Notes: generated by a model not told the origin, from the letters alone. A stretch of DNA of 12,302 bases from Prevotellaceae bacterium (GCA_031270565.1 JAISXJ010000099.1:1-12302); one strand, 5' to 3'; positions 1-7,249 are shown, counted from the first letter of the stretch. A program made the numbers and translations.

Positions 1-1252
1 AACTTGTATTTGGTACGCGAATCTGCCGCAACAGTGGCGTATAGAACGCTCTCGGCGCTCCAAGCCCGTTAATACGAAGGGCGTTGTTATGTCCGTTTTT
101 TGATGTCCATTCGCGATGGTCAATCAGTCCGGGCGGGATTGTCTGCATGTTTATGTCTGTTATCGTGTATGAGCCGACCACCATCGCCGCGCCGGTTTCG
201 TAGAAAGTGTCCACGATAGTTTGCAGCGTCGAGGAGGTTTCGTAAACGTCGTCGCTGTCAAGCTGTACGGCGAATTTTCCGCAGGCAGGGTGGTCAACGC
301 CAACATTCCAGCACCCGCCAATGCCCAAATCGGTACGCGCCGGAATAATATGGATGACACGCGCATCCTGTCGAGCATATTGTGCAATAATCTCGGAGGT
401 GCGATCGGTGGAATGGTTGTCAATAATAATCAAGTTAAATGGGAAATTCGTTTCTTGACTTAACACCGACAAAACAGCATCTTCGAGGGTACGTTCACGG
501 TTTCTTACGGGGATAATAACGGAGGCTTCGTTGGCAAAGCCCTTTGCGTCGAATGTTACCGTGTCGGCATGTGGCGGCAGATATGCGCCGATAGCTTTCA
601 AATGCTCTGTACAGGCGTGTTCCATTTCTATCTGCACAGCGCGATTCTTGGGGTCAACATAGTCAAACAGTTTTTCGCCACTTCCGGATGCGTCCTGTTC
701 TGTTTCCGAATAAAGAAATTCGTTTATGCGGTAAATTTCGGTGAATTGCGATACTTTCAATCGCAGGTTATAGAGTCCAGCAAAGTCATAAGAGGCAGCA
801 GTCTCTCCGACAGCCCGCCGGACGGCATCGGCACGGTAGAAGAGTACCGACCCGAAATTAAAGTCATCGCGCAGACTGCCGCTCTGGTAGTCAATAGTCG
901 GCATGGGGGTACGTATGCCGTTTGTTACCCGATAATAATCGGAATAAAGCAATCCCGTTGCCGTTGCCATACCCAGATTATAGAACCTTTCGAGGGCATA
1001 TTGCCCCAGTTCGAGAGCCGTGTGTCCGGTGTAGATAAAGACATAGTCGGCATCCGCGTGCTGTGCGATTTTGGCGACAGTAGCAGATGAGCTGAGCCTG
1101 TCTATGGCGATTGTCCGGCAACCTTCGTGCTGACATCCGTTGGAAGAAAGCAGGTAAATGTCTGCTACCAGCGGCGACTGTCTGAGTGCGTTGATGGTGT
1201 CGTTAACAGGGTCATTCCCCTGTGCATGAATAAAACAGTTGATGCGTTTCAT
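1..1252 (-). CDS. Family 2 glycosyltransferase, C-terminus cut by the window edge
   Basis: The frame is open from an ATG at 1252 to the left edge (about 417 codons, no stop), so the C-terminus lies outside. Residues about 243-417 form a canonical GT-A/GT2 domain: ASVIIPVRNRERTLEDAV near 243-260, a VLSQ motif, IIIDNHSTDRTSEII near 275-289, and the metal/nucleotide-binding signature LDSDD at 331-335. GT2 enzymes move a sugar from a nucleotide-sugar donor and normally work on the cytoplasmic face of the membrane. Residues about 3-160 resemble a second, degenerate GT-A domain: ADYVFIYTGHTAL at 68-80 sits where a DxD motif would be, and NFGSVLFYRADAV follows near 132-144. No signal peptide is seen. 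The gene is third in a minus-strand row, 12 nt after the amidase gene, so a shared role in envelope glycan assembly is inferred. Donor and acceptor cannot be told. The GT2 call is firm and the exact role unknown. Confidence 0.9.
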   Translation of the reverse strand, partial: MKRINCFIHAQGNDPVNDTINALRQSPLVADIYLLSSNGCQHEGCRTIAIDRLSSSATVAKIAQHADADYVFIYTGHTALELGQYALERFYNLGMATATGLLYSDYYRVTNGIRTPMPTIDYQSGSLRDDFNFGSVLFYRADAVRRAVGETAASYDFAGLYNLRLKVSQFTEIYRINEFLYSETEQDASGSGEKLFDYVDPKNRAVQIEMEHACTEHLKAIGAYLPPHADTVTFDAKGFANEASVIIPVRNRERTLEDAVLSVLSQETNFPFNLIIIDNHSTDRTSEIIAQYARQDARVIHIIPARTDLGIGGCWNVGVDHPACGKFAVQLDSDDVYETSSTLQTIVDTFYETGAAMVVGSYTITDINMQTIPPGLIDHREWTSKNGHNNALRINGLGAPRAFYTPLLRQIRVPNTS

Positions 1253-1264
1253 TGTAGTGAAGAA

Positions 1265-4200
1265 TTATTTTATGAATAAAAAATAGAGAATTTGCTGCAT
1301 AAGGCTGTTGCGTTGCGCCTCGTCGTTGACGGTTTCAAAGGGAAAACCGCACACGAGCGTACGGTATGCGCCTCTGTATGCGACGGCAGCGCTGATGTTG
1401 CTCTGCGGGTAGCGCATTACGGTATGACTGCCGCCAACAGGGTCGATGCCGTCGGGCGCATCAACAAAATATATGGTACTGTTGGGCGTATGGCTGAACT
1501 GATAATTTCCGCCGATAGCGTTATTTGGAGCATAGACGGCAGCCACGCGCCCGTCCTGCGTGGCGTTGGCGGTACGCCAGATGAATTTCAGCGTCTCTTC
1601 GGCGAAGCGTCTGTCTGCATCCGAAGCTGTCTCCGCCCAGAGGTCAGCGCCAACGTGCGCTCCGCTGACAAACAGCGCCCCACCCGACTGACAGTATGCC
1701 TTGATATGGCGCTGCATCTCCGGAGAGAATGTTTTGTATTGATTGATGAGACTGTTTGTACCGACGGGCGATGTTTTCTGTTTTCCGAGAATATAATCTA
1801 CCACCGGATAGTCAGACATGGAAATACGTCCGTCTTCGACGGCTTTGTAACTGCACGATTCAAAAGAATAACCTGCTTTGGCAATGGAACGCCCGTGCAA
1901 ATAGGGATAATCGAATGTATTTCCGGCAATGATAACTGTTTCGTAATCGCTGCCGGAAGCGCCGAATCCCGGAGCGTCATCATCGTTCCACAGCTTGGAG
2001 CGGCGGTACTCGTACTGCATGCCGGTAAACGACAGGTCATTCCAGTCGGCTACGCCCCTGTCTGTCCATGCCGGAAAGCCGGCGTAATCGCCTGCCGCAA
2101 ATCCTGAGGGAGCGGCTACACGGTCGAAGCCGTTCACGATTAACAGTTTCTTCGTTTCTCCGGCATAACGAAATGCCGAAAGTATCTCCGAGGGGAAGCT
2201 CTCCCCGCCCTCATTGACCGCCGTAACCTTGTAACTCATTATCTCTCCTGCGGGCAATGGTAACATTATAAACGTATCGCATACCGATATGCCGTTGTCA
2301 AAACCGTTATCCTCCCGTCTCTGATAGATAATGTAACTGTCGGGGACAGCAGTGGCTTCGAGCGTATCCATTACGGGCTGCCACTGTAACAGTACGCTGT
2401 CGCCGATGATGCGAGTAGAGAAACCGGTTACCGGCAACGGCTGTACGCAATAAGGTTGACCGTTTTGCGTGGCAAGAAAGCGCAGGATACCTTTATATAT
2501 GGCTCGACATACGGTAAACTTGAAACGCGGGTCATGCCCGTATTGCATATCAAGAAAATTCTGATGCGACAACAGTTCAAGAAGTATCGTCGGGACTTCC
2601 GGGATGCGTGCTTCGGCGTAGGATTTGTTCCACATACCGCGCCTTGTCCAGTTGGGTTCATAGAGACGGCGAATATCATCAGTAATGGCTGTCGTAACCA
2701 TGTCGGTGAGGTCGCGGGCGGCTGAGCGTGACTGTCCGTTGAGGTATCGTCCAATTTCCCTGTGTTTGGATTCGGCGGTATAAATGCCGAGCGTGCCGAT
2801 AATGGTGTCGGTCTTGCAACCCGCATCGGAATGAAACGCCAGCGCCATATCTACAGGAATGGCAAGTCCCACCGAGTCGGGTGCGTGATGCGAACCGTAG
2901 AGCAGATAATTCACCCAGCAACCCCGCGAGGCATAGTCATCAATATAATCATTCAGCCCTTGCGTGTAGCTGTATATGTGAAACGGTATTCCCGCCCATT
3001 GCATCCAGTAGCGTGCGCCCTCCAAATATCTGGCACGACCGCTTGTGAGATATTCTTCTTTTTTATATGACGAAAGAAGCTTCGGCGCTGAGGATGCCGA
3101 ACTTTTGACATTATCAAGCGTGCCTTCTCTTGCGGGACGCCGTGCAATGTTTCCCATCCCGCCGCCAAAACGAACCGCATCTGCTGTGATGACATGTTTT
3201 GAAAAAGCGCTTTGATTACTCAAAGCAACGCAGCCGAAGGCATTATTTATTCCTTTTTTAAAATGAAAATTGCCAAGATAAATCCACGTGCCGCCGCCGA
3301 TGGTTTGATTGACGGTAAAATGGGTTATTCCGCCCGTATGAAACACGGAATAACGCGCATCCCCTACCCCATCGTTCACCGATTTATAGGAAACAGATAC
3401 GCTGTAATAGCCATCTTCCGGAATATTCGGTATCCATATAACGGAACTGCTTTCGCTCACGTCGCTGTGCATAATGCGGTAAGAGCCTTCGGTGAACGGA
3501 TTCTGCTGTTCGGTATAGACTGTACGGCGCATGGCAAAGCCTGTTCCTCCTGTGGTGAAGCTGTTTTCTTTGCCATTTTCAATGTAGAGTGATTCTGACT
3601 GTGTGTCATTGTCAACGATTACTTCGTGCGTTTGCGTGTCCCGTTCACGTGGCAGGAAGACGGTTGCTCCGGCGTTCTCCAGCATCGGCAGCAGGTAGGG
3701 CAACACGTATGACATGGTAAATTTGTCTTCCACCGTGCTGAGTATCCGTGCGCGTTGCCACTCCCAGCGGTCAAGCCGCTGGTCGTAGTGCCACCCGTGA
3801 CTGTGCCAGAGGGCGATGTAACGGTTATCCAGCCCCAAAGGCGCTGAAAAGGGCTTGCTGTGGTTCACAACAAACGGCACAGACGTTTTTTTGGTGGGAG
3901 ACAGTCTGCTTTTGTCGGGCTTGTTACGGGTTCTGTAATAGTTGGGAATAAGCGTAGAGATGTCTCTGTTGTTGGCATAGATGATTATTTTGTAATCCCG
4001 ATAGCTGTCGCCAAGCAGGGAGATAATCTCCTGTTGCATCTGTTCTACCAGTTCTTCCCGAAAGGGAATGGATTCAAAATTATTGTTGGCAAAGATGTGG
4101 CAGGTTTTCTTTTTGTGATTAATCTGAACATTTTTCAGGGAGAATGTTCCCATAACAGGATAACGTAATTCATATTGCAGCAGCCACTCTGCGATAGCAG

Positions 4201-4381
4201 TCTTTTGGTCGGGCGTTTGCGCCGCAACGTTCCAACCGGCAAGCCACAGGATGCAGACCAAAGCGATTAACCTTATTTTTTCGGTTAATACGTTTTTGAA
4301 AATGTTTTTATTATTGTAATCGGCTTTTGCAAACGTCCCGACGGCTTCCGCAAAACAGGGCTTAACCATGTTCTTCATCAT
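1265..4381 (-). CDS. Secreted N-acetylmuramoyl-L-alanine amidase-like protein ('xanthan lyase' type) with inserted golvesin/Xly-like domain
   Basis: This is a 1038-residue secreted protein. A long N-region precedes a hydrophobic segment at about 36-50 and a likely cleavage after NVAAQ (55). The fold matches zinc amidase_3, which cuts the N-acetylmuramoyl-L-alanine bond of peptidoglycan. Its four expected metal/catalytic residues can be placed: H195 in WHSHGWH, E218 in STVEDKFTM, H517 in ALAFHSDAG, and E602 in PTILLELLSHQ. The amidase is split: about 250 residues separate E218 and its helix from H517, and residues about 280-407 look like the golvesin/Xly carbohydrate-binding-like beta domain (EDGYYSVSVSY, GTWIYLGNFHF, ADAVRFGGG). 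A fibronectin type III-like segment follows at about 646-735. The C-terminal 300 residues begin KLLIVNGFDR and contain GALFVSGAHVGADLW, suggesting a class I glutamine-amidotransferase-like fold. The ATG at 4381 is the natural start because no ATG lies between residue 5 and the signal core. Databases often call such proteins 'xanthan lyase'; the visible catalytic motifs support an amidase instead. The substrate is unproven. Confidence 0.85.
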   Translation of the reverse strand: MMKNMVKPCFAEAVGTFAKADYNNKNIFKNVLTEKIRLIALVCILWLAGWNVAAQTPDQKTAIAEWLLQYELRYPVMGTFSLKNVQINHKKKTCHIFANNNFESIPFREELVEQMQQEIISLLGDSYRDYKIIIYANNRDISTLIPNYYRTRNKPDKSRLSPTKKTSVPFVVNHSKPFSAPLGLDNRYIALWHSHGWHYDQRLDRWEWQRARILSTVEDKFTMSYVLPYLLPMLENAGATVFLPRERDTQTHEVIVDNDTQSESLYIENGKENSFTTGGTGFAMRRTVYTEQQNPFTEGSYRIMHSDVSESSSVIWIPNIPEDGYYSVSVSYKSVNDGVGDARYSVFHTGGITHFTVNQTIGGGTWIYLGNFHFKKGINNAFGCVALSNQSAFSKHVITADAVRFGGGMGNIARRPAREGTLDNVKSSASSAPKLLSSYKKEEYLTSGRARYLEGARYWMQWAGIPFHIYSYTQGLNDYIDDYASRGCWVNYLLYGSHHAPDSVGLAIPVDMALAFHSDAGCKTDTIIGTLGIYTAESKHREIGRYLNGQSRSAARDLTDMVTTAITDDIRRLYEPNWTRRGMWNKSYAEARIPEVPTILLELLSHQNFLDMQYGHDPRFKFTVCRAIYKGILRFLATQNGQPYCVQPLPVTGFSTRIIGDSVLLQWQPVMDTLEATAVPDSYIIYQRREDNGFDNGISVCDTFIMLPLPAGEIMSYKVTAVNEGGESFPSEILSAFRYAGETKKLLIVNGFDRVAAPSGFAAGDYAGFPAWTDRGVADWNDLSFTGMQYEYRRSKLWNDDDAPGFGASGSDYETVIIAGNTFDYPYLHGRSIAKAGYSFESCSYKAVEDGRISMSDYPVVDYILGKQKTSPVGTNSLINQYKTFSPEMQRHIKAYCQSGGALFVSGAHVGADLWAETASDADRRFAEETLKFIWRTANATQDGRVAAVYAPNNAIGGNYQFSHTPNSTIYFVDAPDGIDPVGGSHTVMRYPQSNISAAVAYRGAYRTLVCGFPFETVNDEAQRNSLMQQILYFLFIK

Positions 4382-4393
4382 AAAGAGAGTGTG

Positions 4394-6385
4394 CTATTTT
4401 GGAACGTACTGAACAAAGGCTTCGATGGCTTCGTAGGCAGCCAGACCAAGTTTGTTGTACATGTCTGCTGTGGTTTTGTTGCGTTCTTCCGAGCGTTGCC
4501 AGAAGAGGCGTTCATCATTGCCAAGAAAGGGCGCCCCTTCCATTTGCGACTGATGACGCAGAATGGCGTTCCGCTTGTGCAGCAACTCTTCGGGACTGAG
4601 CGGGACAGCCATCTCTATCAGGTCGATTTCCCACTCCGTCCACGCGCCGCGATACATCCAGATACGGCACGTTTCGAGCCATGCCGCTCTCTCGTCCTGC
4701 AATTCGTCAACAGCCGCCAACACCGCATCAAGACAAACCTTATGTGTGCCATGCGGGTCGGCTAAATCTCCGGCTACATAAATCTGATGCGGACAAATCT
4801 CATTGAGTAATGCCTTGATAATATCCACATCTTTCTGCGTCAGGTCGCGTTTTTTCACGGTGCCTGTCTCATAGAACGGCAAATTCAGAAAATGAATATT
4901 CCGTAAACGGACGTTCATATACCTGTCGGCGGCTTTGGCTTCGCCGCGACGAATCAGACCTTTGAGCATCCGCACGTCAAGTGTATCAATATCGTTTTCC
5001 TTTTTATCCTGTAAAAGAAACTGCTTTATCTCCTGATATTTCGCTTCAATAATGTCATTATCGGGACAAAACATATCTTTAAACCCTTTTACAAAGGCAA
5101 TATAACGGATAACTTCATCGTCATCTACGGCAATATTTCCGGAAGTCTGATAGGCAATATGTACCTCGTGCTGCTGGTCAACCAGCCGTTGCAGCGTACC
5201 GCCCATTGAGATAACGTCGTCATCGGGGTGCGGACTGAACACCACTACCCGCTTCGGATAAGGCTTGGCGCGTTCGGGACGATACGTATCATCGGCATCG
5301 GGCTTCCCGCCGGGCCAGCCGGTAATGGTGTGTTGCAAATCATTAAAAATTTTGATATTAACATTATATGCCGAACCGTAAAGCGCTAACAGTTCGCTTA
5401 ATCCGTTTTCGTTATAATCTTTGTTTGTAAGTTTGAGAATAGGTTTATTAACTTTCATACAAAGCCAGATAATTGCTCTGCGGATTAATCTGTTATTCCA
5501 TTCGCAGGAGGAGACCAGCCACGGGTGGCTGATACGTGTCAGAGAACTTGCCGCGTGGATGTCCAGAAAAATGGTAATGTTGGAATGTGTCTGCATATAA
5601 GAGGCGGGGATAAGGTCGGAGACCGCTCCCTCCACCACAGAATGAATGATAGGCGATTTGGAATCGCCCCACGCAAGTAACGCCACCCGTTTTGCTTTCA
5701 GAATCGACCCGATGCCGAGCGTGATAGCGCCAGCCGGAACTTTATCTATCGTACCGAAAAGGCGTGTTGCTTCCTTGCGTGAAATGGCATCCAGAAGAAT
5801 CAGTCGGGCGCCGGAGTTGGGTTGAGAGCCGGGTTCGTTGAATCCGATATTACCAACCGGTCCAACGCCGAGAATCTGATAGTCGATACCGCCGAAGTCG
5901 GCAATCTTTTGCTCGTATGCGTGACAGTGTTTGACGATTTCGTTTTGCGGAATGGCGCCGTCGGGCGAAAAGATATGTTCCGGTGCAATATCCACATGGT
6001 CAAACAGCATCCGCCGAATTTGATTCAGACAGCTCTGTGCCGACGTAGCGTCTAACGGATAATATTCAAACAGGTTGAAGACCACCACATTTTTGAAACT
6101 CAACTTTTCGTTACGATGAATCTCTACCAGATGTTCATAAACTTCCATTGGCGTCCGACCGGAATTAAGTCCAAGCACACACCGTTTTCCGGCGGCTTGA
6201 CGTTCCCGTATCAGGTCGGCAATTTCGCGTGCCACCAGACGGCTACCCTCAATGCTGGTTTCGGAGATATTGGTCTCTATCTTCTCGAACCGGCTGATAC
6301 CGGAGAGTTCCAACACGTCGTCTGGGCGATAATATTTTTTTGGAATACGGTGCAGAACAATCTGCGAACTAAGATTGGCTTTCAT
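4394..6385 (-). CDS. NagB-like / PIG-L (LmbE) deacetylase fusion protein
   Basis: This is a 663-residue two-domain cytoplasmic protein with no signal peptide. Residues about 35-285 are homologous to glucosamine-6-phosphate deaminase (NagB): GLNSGRTPMEVY at 72-83, FNLFEYYP at 103-110, GVGPVGNIGFNEPGS at 173-187, and a VEGAVSDLIPASYMQTH stretch near 251-267. Compared with E. coli NagB, three of the four catalytic residues are changed (Asp72 to F106, Asp141 to V177, His143 to N179) and only Glu148 (E184) remains, so the usual deamination is unlikely. Residues about 378-600 form a PIG-L/LmbE-type zinc N-deacetylase: SPHPDDD at 384-390 (zinc ligands H386 and D389, probable base D388) and DPHGTH at 543-548 (third ligand H548). 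These enzymes remove acetyl from GlcNAc-type sugars. The gene is first of three, 12 nt ahead of the amidase gene. Automatic annotation would call it NagB; a deacetylase with a NagB-derived accessory domain fits better. Confidence 0.9.
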   Translation of the reverse strand: MKANLSSQIVLHRIPKKYYRPDDVLELSGISRFEKIETNISETSIEGSRLVAREIADLIRERQAAGKRCVLGLNSGRTPMEVYEHLVEIHRNEKLSFKNVVVFNLFEYYPLDATSAQSCLNQIRRMLFDHVDIAPEHIFSPDGAIPQNEIVKHCHAYEQKIADFGGIDYQILGVGPVGNIGFNEPGSQPNSGARLILLDAISRKEATRLFGTIDKVPAGAITLGIGSILKAKRVALLAWGDSKSPIIHSVVEGAVSDLIPASYMQTHSNITIFLDIHAASSLTRISHPWLVSSCEWNNRLIRRAIIWLCMKVNKPILKLTNKDYNENGLSELLALYGSAYNVNIKIFNDLQHTITGWPGGKPDADDTYRPERAKPYPKRVVVFSPHPDDDVISMGGTLQRLVDQQHEVHIAYQTSGNIAVDDDEVIRYIAFVKGFKDMFCPDNDIIEAKYQEIKQFLLQDKKENDIDTLDVRMLKGLIRRGEAKAADRYMNVRLRNIHFLNLPFYETGTVKKRDLTQKDVDIIKALLNEICPHQIYVAGDLADPHGTHKVCLDAVLAAVDELQDERAAWLETCRIWMYRGAWTEWEIDLIEMAVPLSPEELLHKRNAILRHQSQMEGAPFLGNDERLFWQRSEERNKTTADMYNKLGLAAYEAIEAFVQYVPK

Positions 6386-6486
6386 TTTTCCGGAAACAGG
6401 TTAGAATAATAATAATGTACGGATGATAAGGGGGCATTGCGACCTTGAGTATAAGGTTGACAGGGACGCTTAACCCTGTTTTTTTG
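6386..6486 (-). other. Leader between tRNA-Leu and the three-gene operon, no canonical promoter
   Basis: These 101 nt separate the 3' end of the tRNA gene from the ATG of the NagB/PIG-L gene on the same strand. Read on the minus strand, no TAnnTTTG box is present, and no hairpin followed by a T-run would stop transcription from the tRNA promoter. The stretch just before the ATG is A/T-rich without a Shine-Dalgarno sequence. Read-through from the tRNA promoter, or a non-canonical promoter, is the simplest reading. Confidence 0.4.
6460..6485 (+). terminator. Terminator-like hairpin with T-run, facing the plus strand
   Basis: ACAGGG (6460-6465) can pair with CCCTGT (6474-6479) across an 8-nt loop, and T7 follows at 6479-6485 on the plus strand. 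It faces against both the tRNA and the operon and no plus-strand gene lies upstream. It may protect the tRNA from antisense read-through, or act only as a leader hairpin in the minus-strand transcript. Confidence 0.4.
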
Positions 6487-6568
6487 TGCGGCATACAGGA
6501 ATCGAACCTGCACGATTTTCATCACCGGATCCTAAATCCGGCGCGGCTACCAATTACGCCAATGCCGC
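6487..6568 (-). tRNA. tRNA-Leu, anticodon UAG
   Basis: The minus strand folds into a full type II cloverleaf of 82 nt without an encoded CCA. The acceptor stem GCGGCAT pairs with ATGCCGC and is followed by discriminator A73. The D-arm contains AATTGGTAG. The anticodon stem CCGGA/TCCGG holds the loop TTTAGGA with anticodon TAG, which reads CUA/CUN leucine codons. The long variable arm is GAT-GAAA-ATC, and the T-arm is GCAGG-TTCGATT-CCTGT. The long variable arm and discriminator A agree with leucine. The gene lies 101 nt upstream of the NagB/PIG-L operon on the same strand. Confidence 0.96.
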
Positions 6569-6583
6569 AGTTTTTTTCTCCCG

Positions 6584-6591
6584 CAAAGGTA
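6584..6591 (-). promoter_or_regulatory. Bacteroidetes-type -7 box of the tRNA-Leu gene
   Basis: The minus strand reads TACCTTTG, a perfect match to the TAnnTTTG -7 element of Bacteroidetes housekeeping promoters, ending 15 nt before the mature tRNA 5' end. That places the start of transcription a few bases ahead of the tRNA. No clear -33 TTTG is visible. The same TACCTTTG word precedes the gap gene. Confidence 0.7.
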
Positions 6592-6762
6592 GTGTTTTTA
6601 GTTTATAGTTTGTAGAGTGTAGTTAGTAGTGAAGAATGAATAACGAATAGTGAACAATGTTTTTTCGGGCTTTTATTTCTCTGTGTTTCTCTGTGTGTTC
6701 TCTGTATAACTCCGTGCAATAAGAAAACTTGGCTACGCTCGCTGCTGAATTTCACAGAGAAG

Positions 6763-6836
6763 CACAGGACTTGTCCCGCCAAAGCAGGAGATTTCACCGA
6801 GTTACACAGGACTTGTCCCGCCAAAGCGGGAGATTT
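6763..6836. repeat. Two direct copies of a 32-bp hairpin-forming repeat
   Basis: The 32-bp units at 6763-6794 and 6805-6836 differ at a single base and have a period of 42 bp. In the second copy TCCCGC and GCGGGA form a perfect 6-bp stem around CAAA (6816-6831); the first copy has one mismatch in that stem. Because 42 is a multiple of three, both strands stay open and give repetitive peptides, which I regard as by-products. Confidence 0.85.
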
Positions 6837-6870
6837 GTCCCTGCGGAACAGCATTATGTCACTAAAAACT

Positions 6871-6898
6871 AAAAAAGCCCCCATCGCTGGAGGCTTTT
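6871..6898 (-). terminator. Strong intrinsic terminator on the minus strand with no annotated gene upstream
   Basis: The minus strand reads AAAAGCCTCC, then AGCGAT, then GGGGGCTTTTTT, continuing AGTTTTT. This is a GC-rich stem flanked by A and T runs, the standard shape of a Rho-independent terminator. The A/T flanks would also permit partial plus-strand activity. The nearest minus-strand protein gene ends at 7989, over 1 kb upstream, so a separate short transcript is likely to end here. Confidence 0.65.
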
Positions 6899-6916
6899 CC
6901 CTTTGGTCTTGAAGCC

Positions 6917-6949
6917 CTGCCACCACAGATTACAAATCTGCGGTAGCGG
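6917..6949. repeat. REP-like palindrome with 15-bp arms
   Basis: CTGCCACCACAGATT (6917-6931) and AATCTGCGGTAGCGG (6935-6949) pair around a 3-nt loop with one mismatch and two pairs that are G-U in RNA. This is the form of a repetitive extragenic palindrome. It lies directly upstream, in the minus-strand sense, of the orphan terminator. Confidence 0.7.
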
Positions 6950-6963
6950 AGTGTGGGATAAAA

Positions 6964-7054
6964 ATTTGGGGAGTAGCGGCAGGAATCTCTTCGTTCCTGT
7001 CAATTCTTAATCAATAAATACATTCACTTAATCTTCCCCCGCTACTCTCCAAAT
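6964..7054. repeat. 16-bp inverted repeat enclosing a smaller hairpin
   Basis: ATTTGGGGAGTAGCGG at 6964-6979 is the reverse complement of CCGCTACTCTCCAAAT at 7039-7054 apart from one base. Next to the left arm is a second hairpin, CAGGAA (6980-6985) with TTCCTG (6994-6999). Together they allow a long branched structure of about 90 nt. It could be the body of a structured RNA read from the minus strand, or the ends of a miniature repeat element. Confidence 0.7.
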
Positions 7055-7177
7055 GGTCATAAATTGTCATTAAAGTCAGAATCCGATTTTGGAATGGTTG
7101 TTTTTCCCATAACAAATAAAATCTTAAAGATTAAACATTTAAAAAAGAATTAATAGCATTATGAAATAGGTTTATAT

Positions 7178-7249
7178 ATGGCTCAGACACGTGTCTGCGA
7201 GACTCAGACACGTGTCTGGGAGACTCAGACACGAGTCTGCGAGACTTAA
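7178..7249 (+). repeat. Three tandem 21-bp palindromic repeats forming a 23-codon micro-ORF
   Basis: The three 21-bp units at 7182-7202, 7203-7223 and 7224-7244 are nearly identical. The first two contain the perfect palindrome CAGACACGTGTCTG (7184-7197 and 7205-7218); the third has one change in its centre. An ATG at 7178 opens a frame that is repeat almost throughout and stops (TAA, 7247-7249) right after the third unit. It encodes MA followed by QTRVCET, QTRVWET and QTRVCET. A -7-like word TAGGTTTA (7167-7174, one mismatch to TAnnTTTG) lies just upstream. It could be a tiny gene, a set of operators for a dimeric regulator, or an expanding repeat with no function. I do not recognise it. Confidence 0.6.

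Noticed and set aside
1292..2107. 271-residue plus-strand ORF opposite the amidase gene
   Set aside because: It is a shadow: the minus-strand frame here has clear family motifs, and the plus-strand translation resembles nothing and has no promoter.
6603..6926. 107-residue minus-strand ORF between the tRNA and the antiporter
   Set aside because: It translates the 42-bp tandem repeat, part of the terminator and a palindrome; the peptide is repetitive with no domain, so it is a by-product of repeats whose period is a multiple of three.
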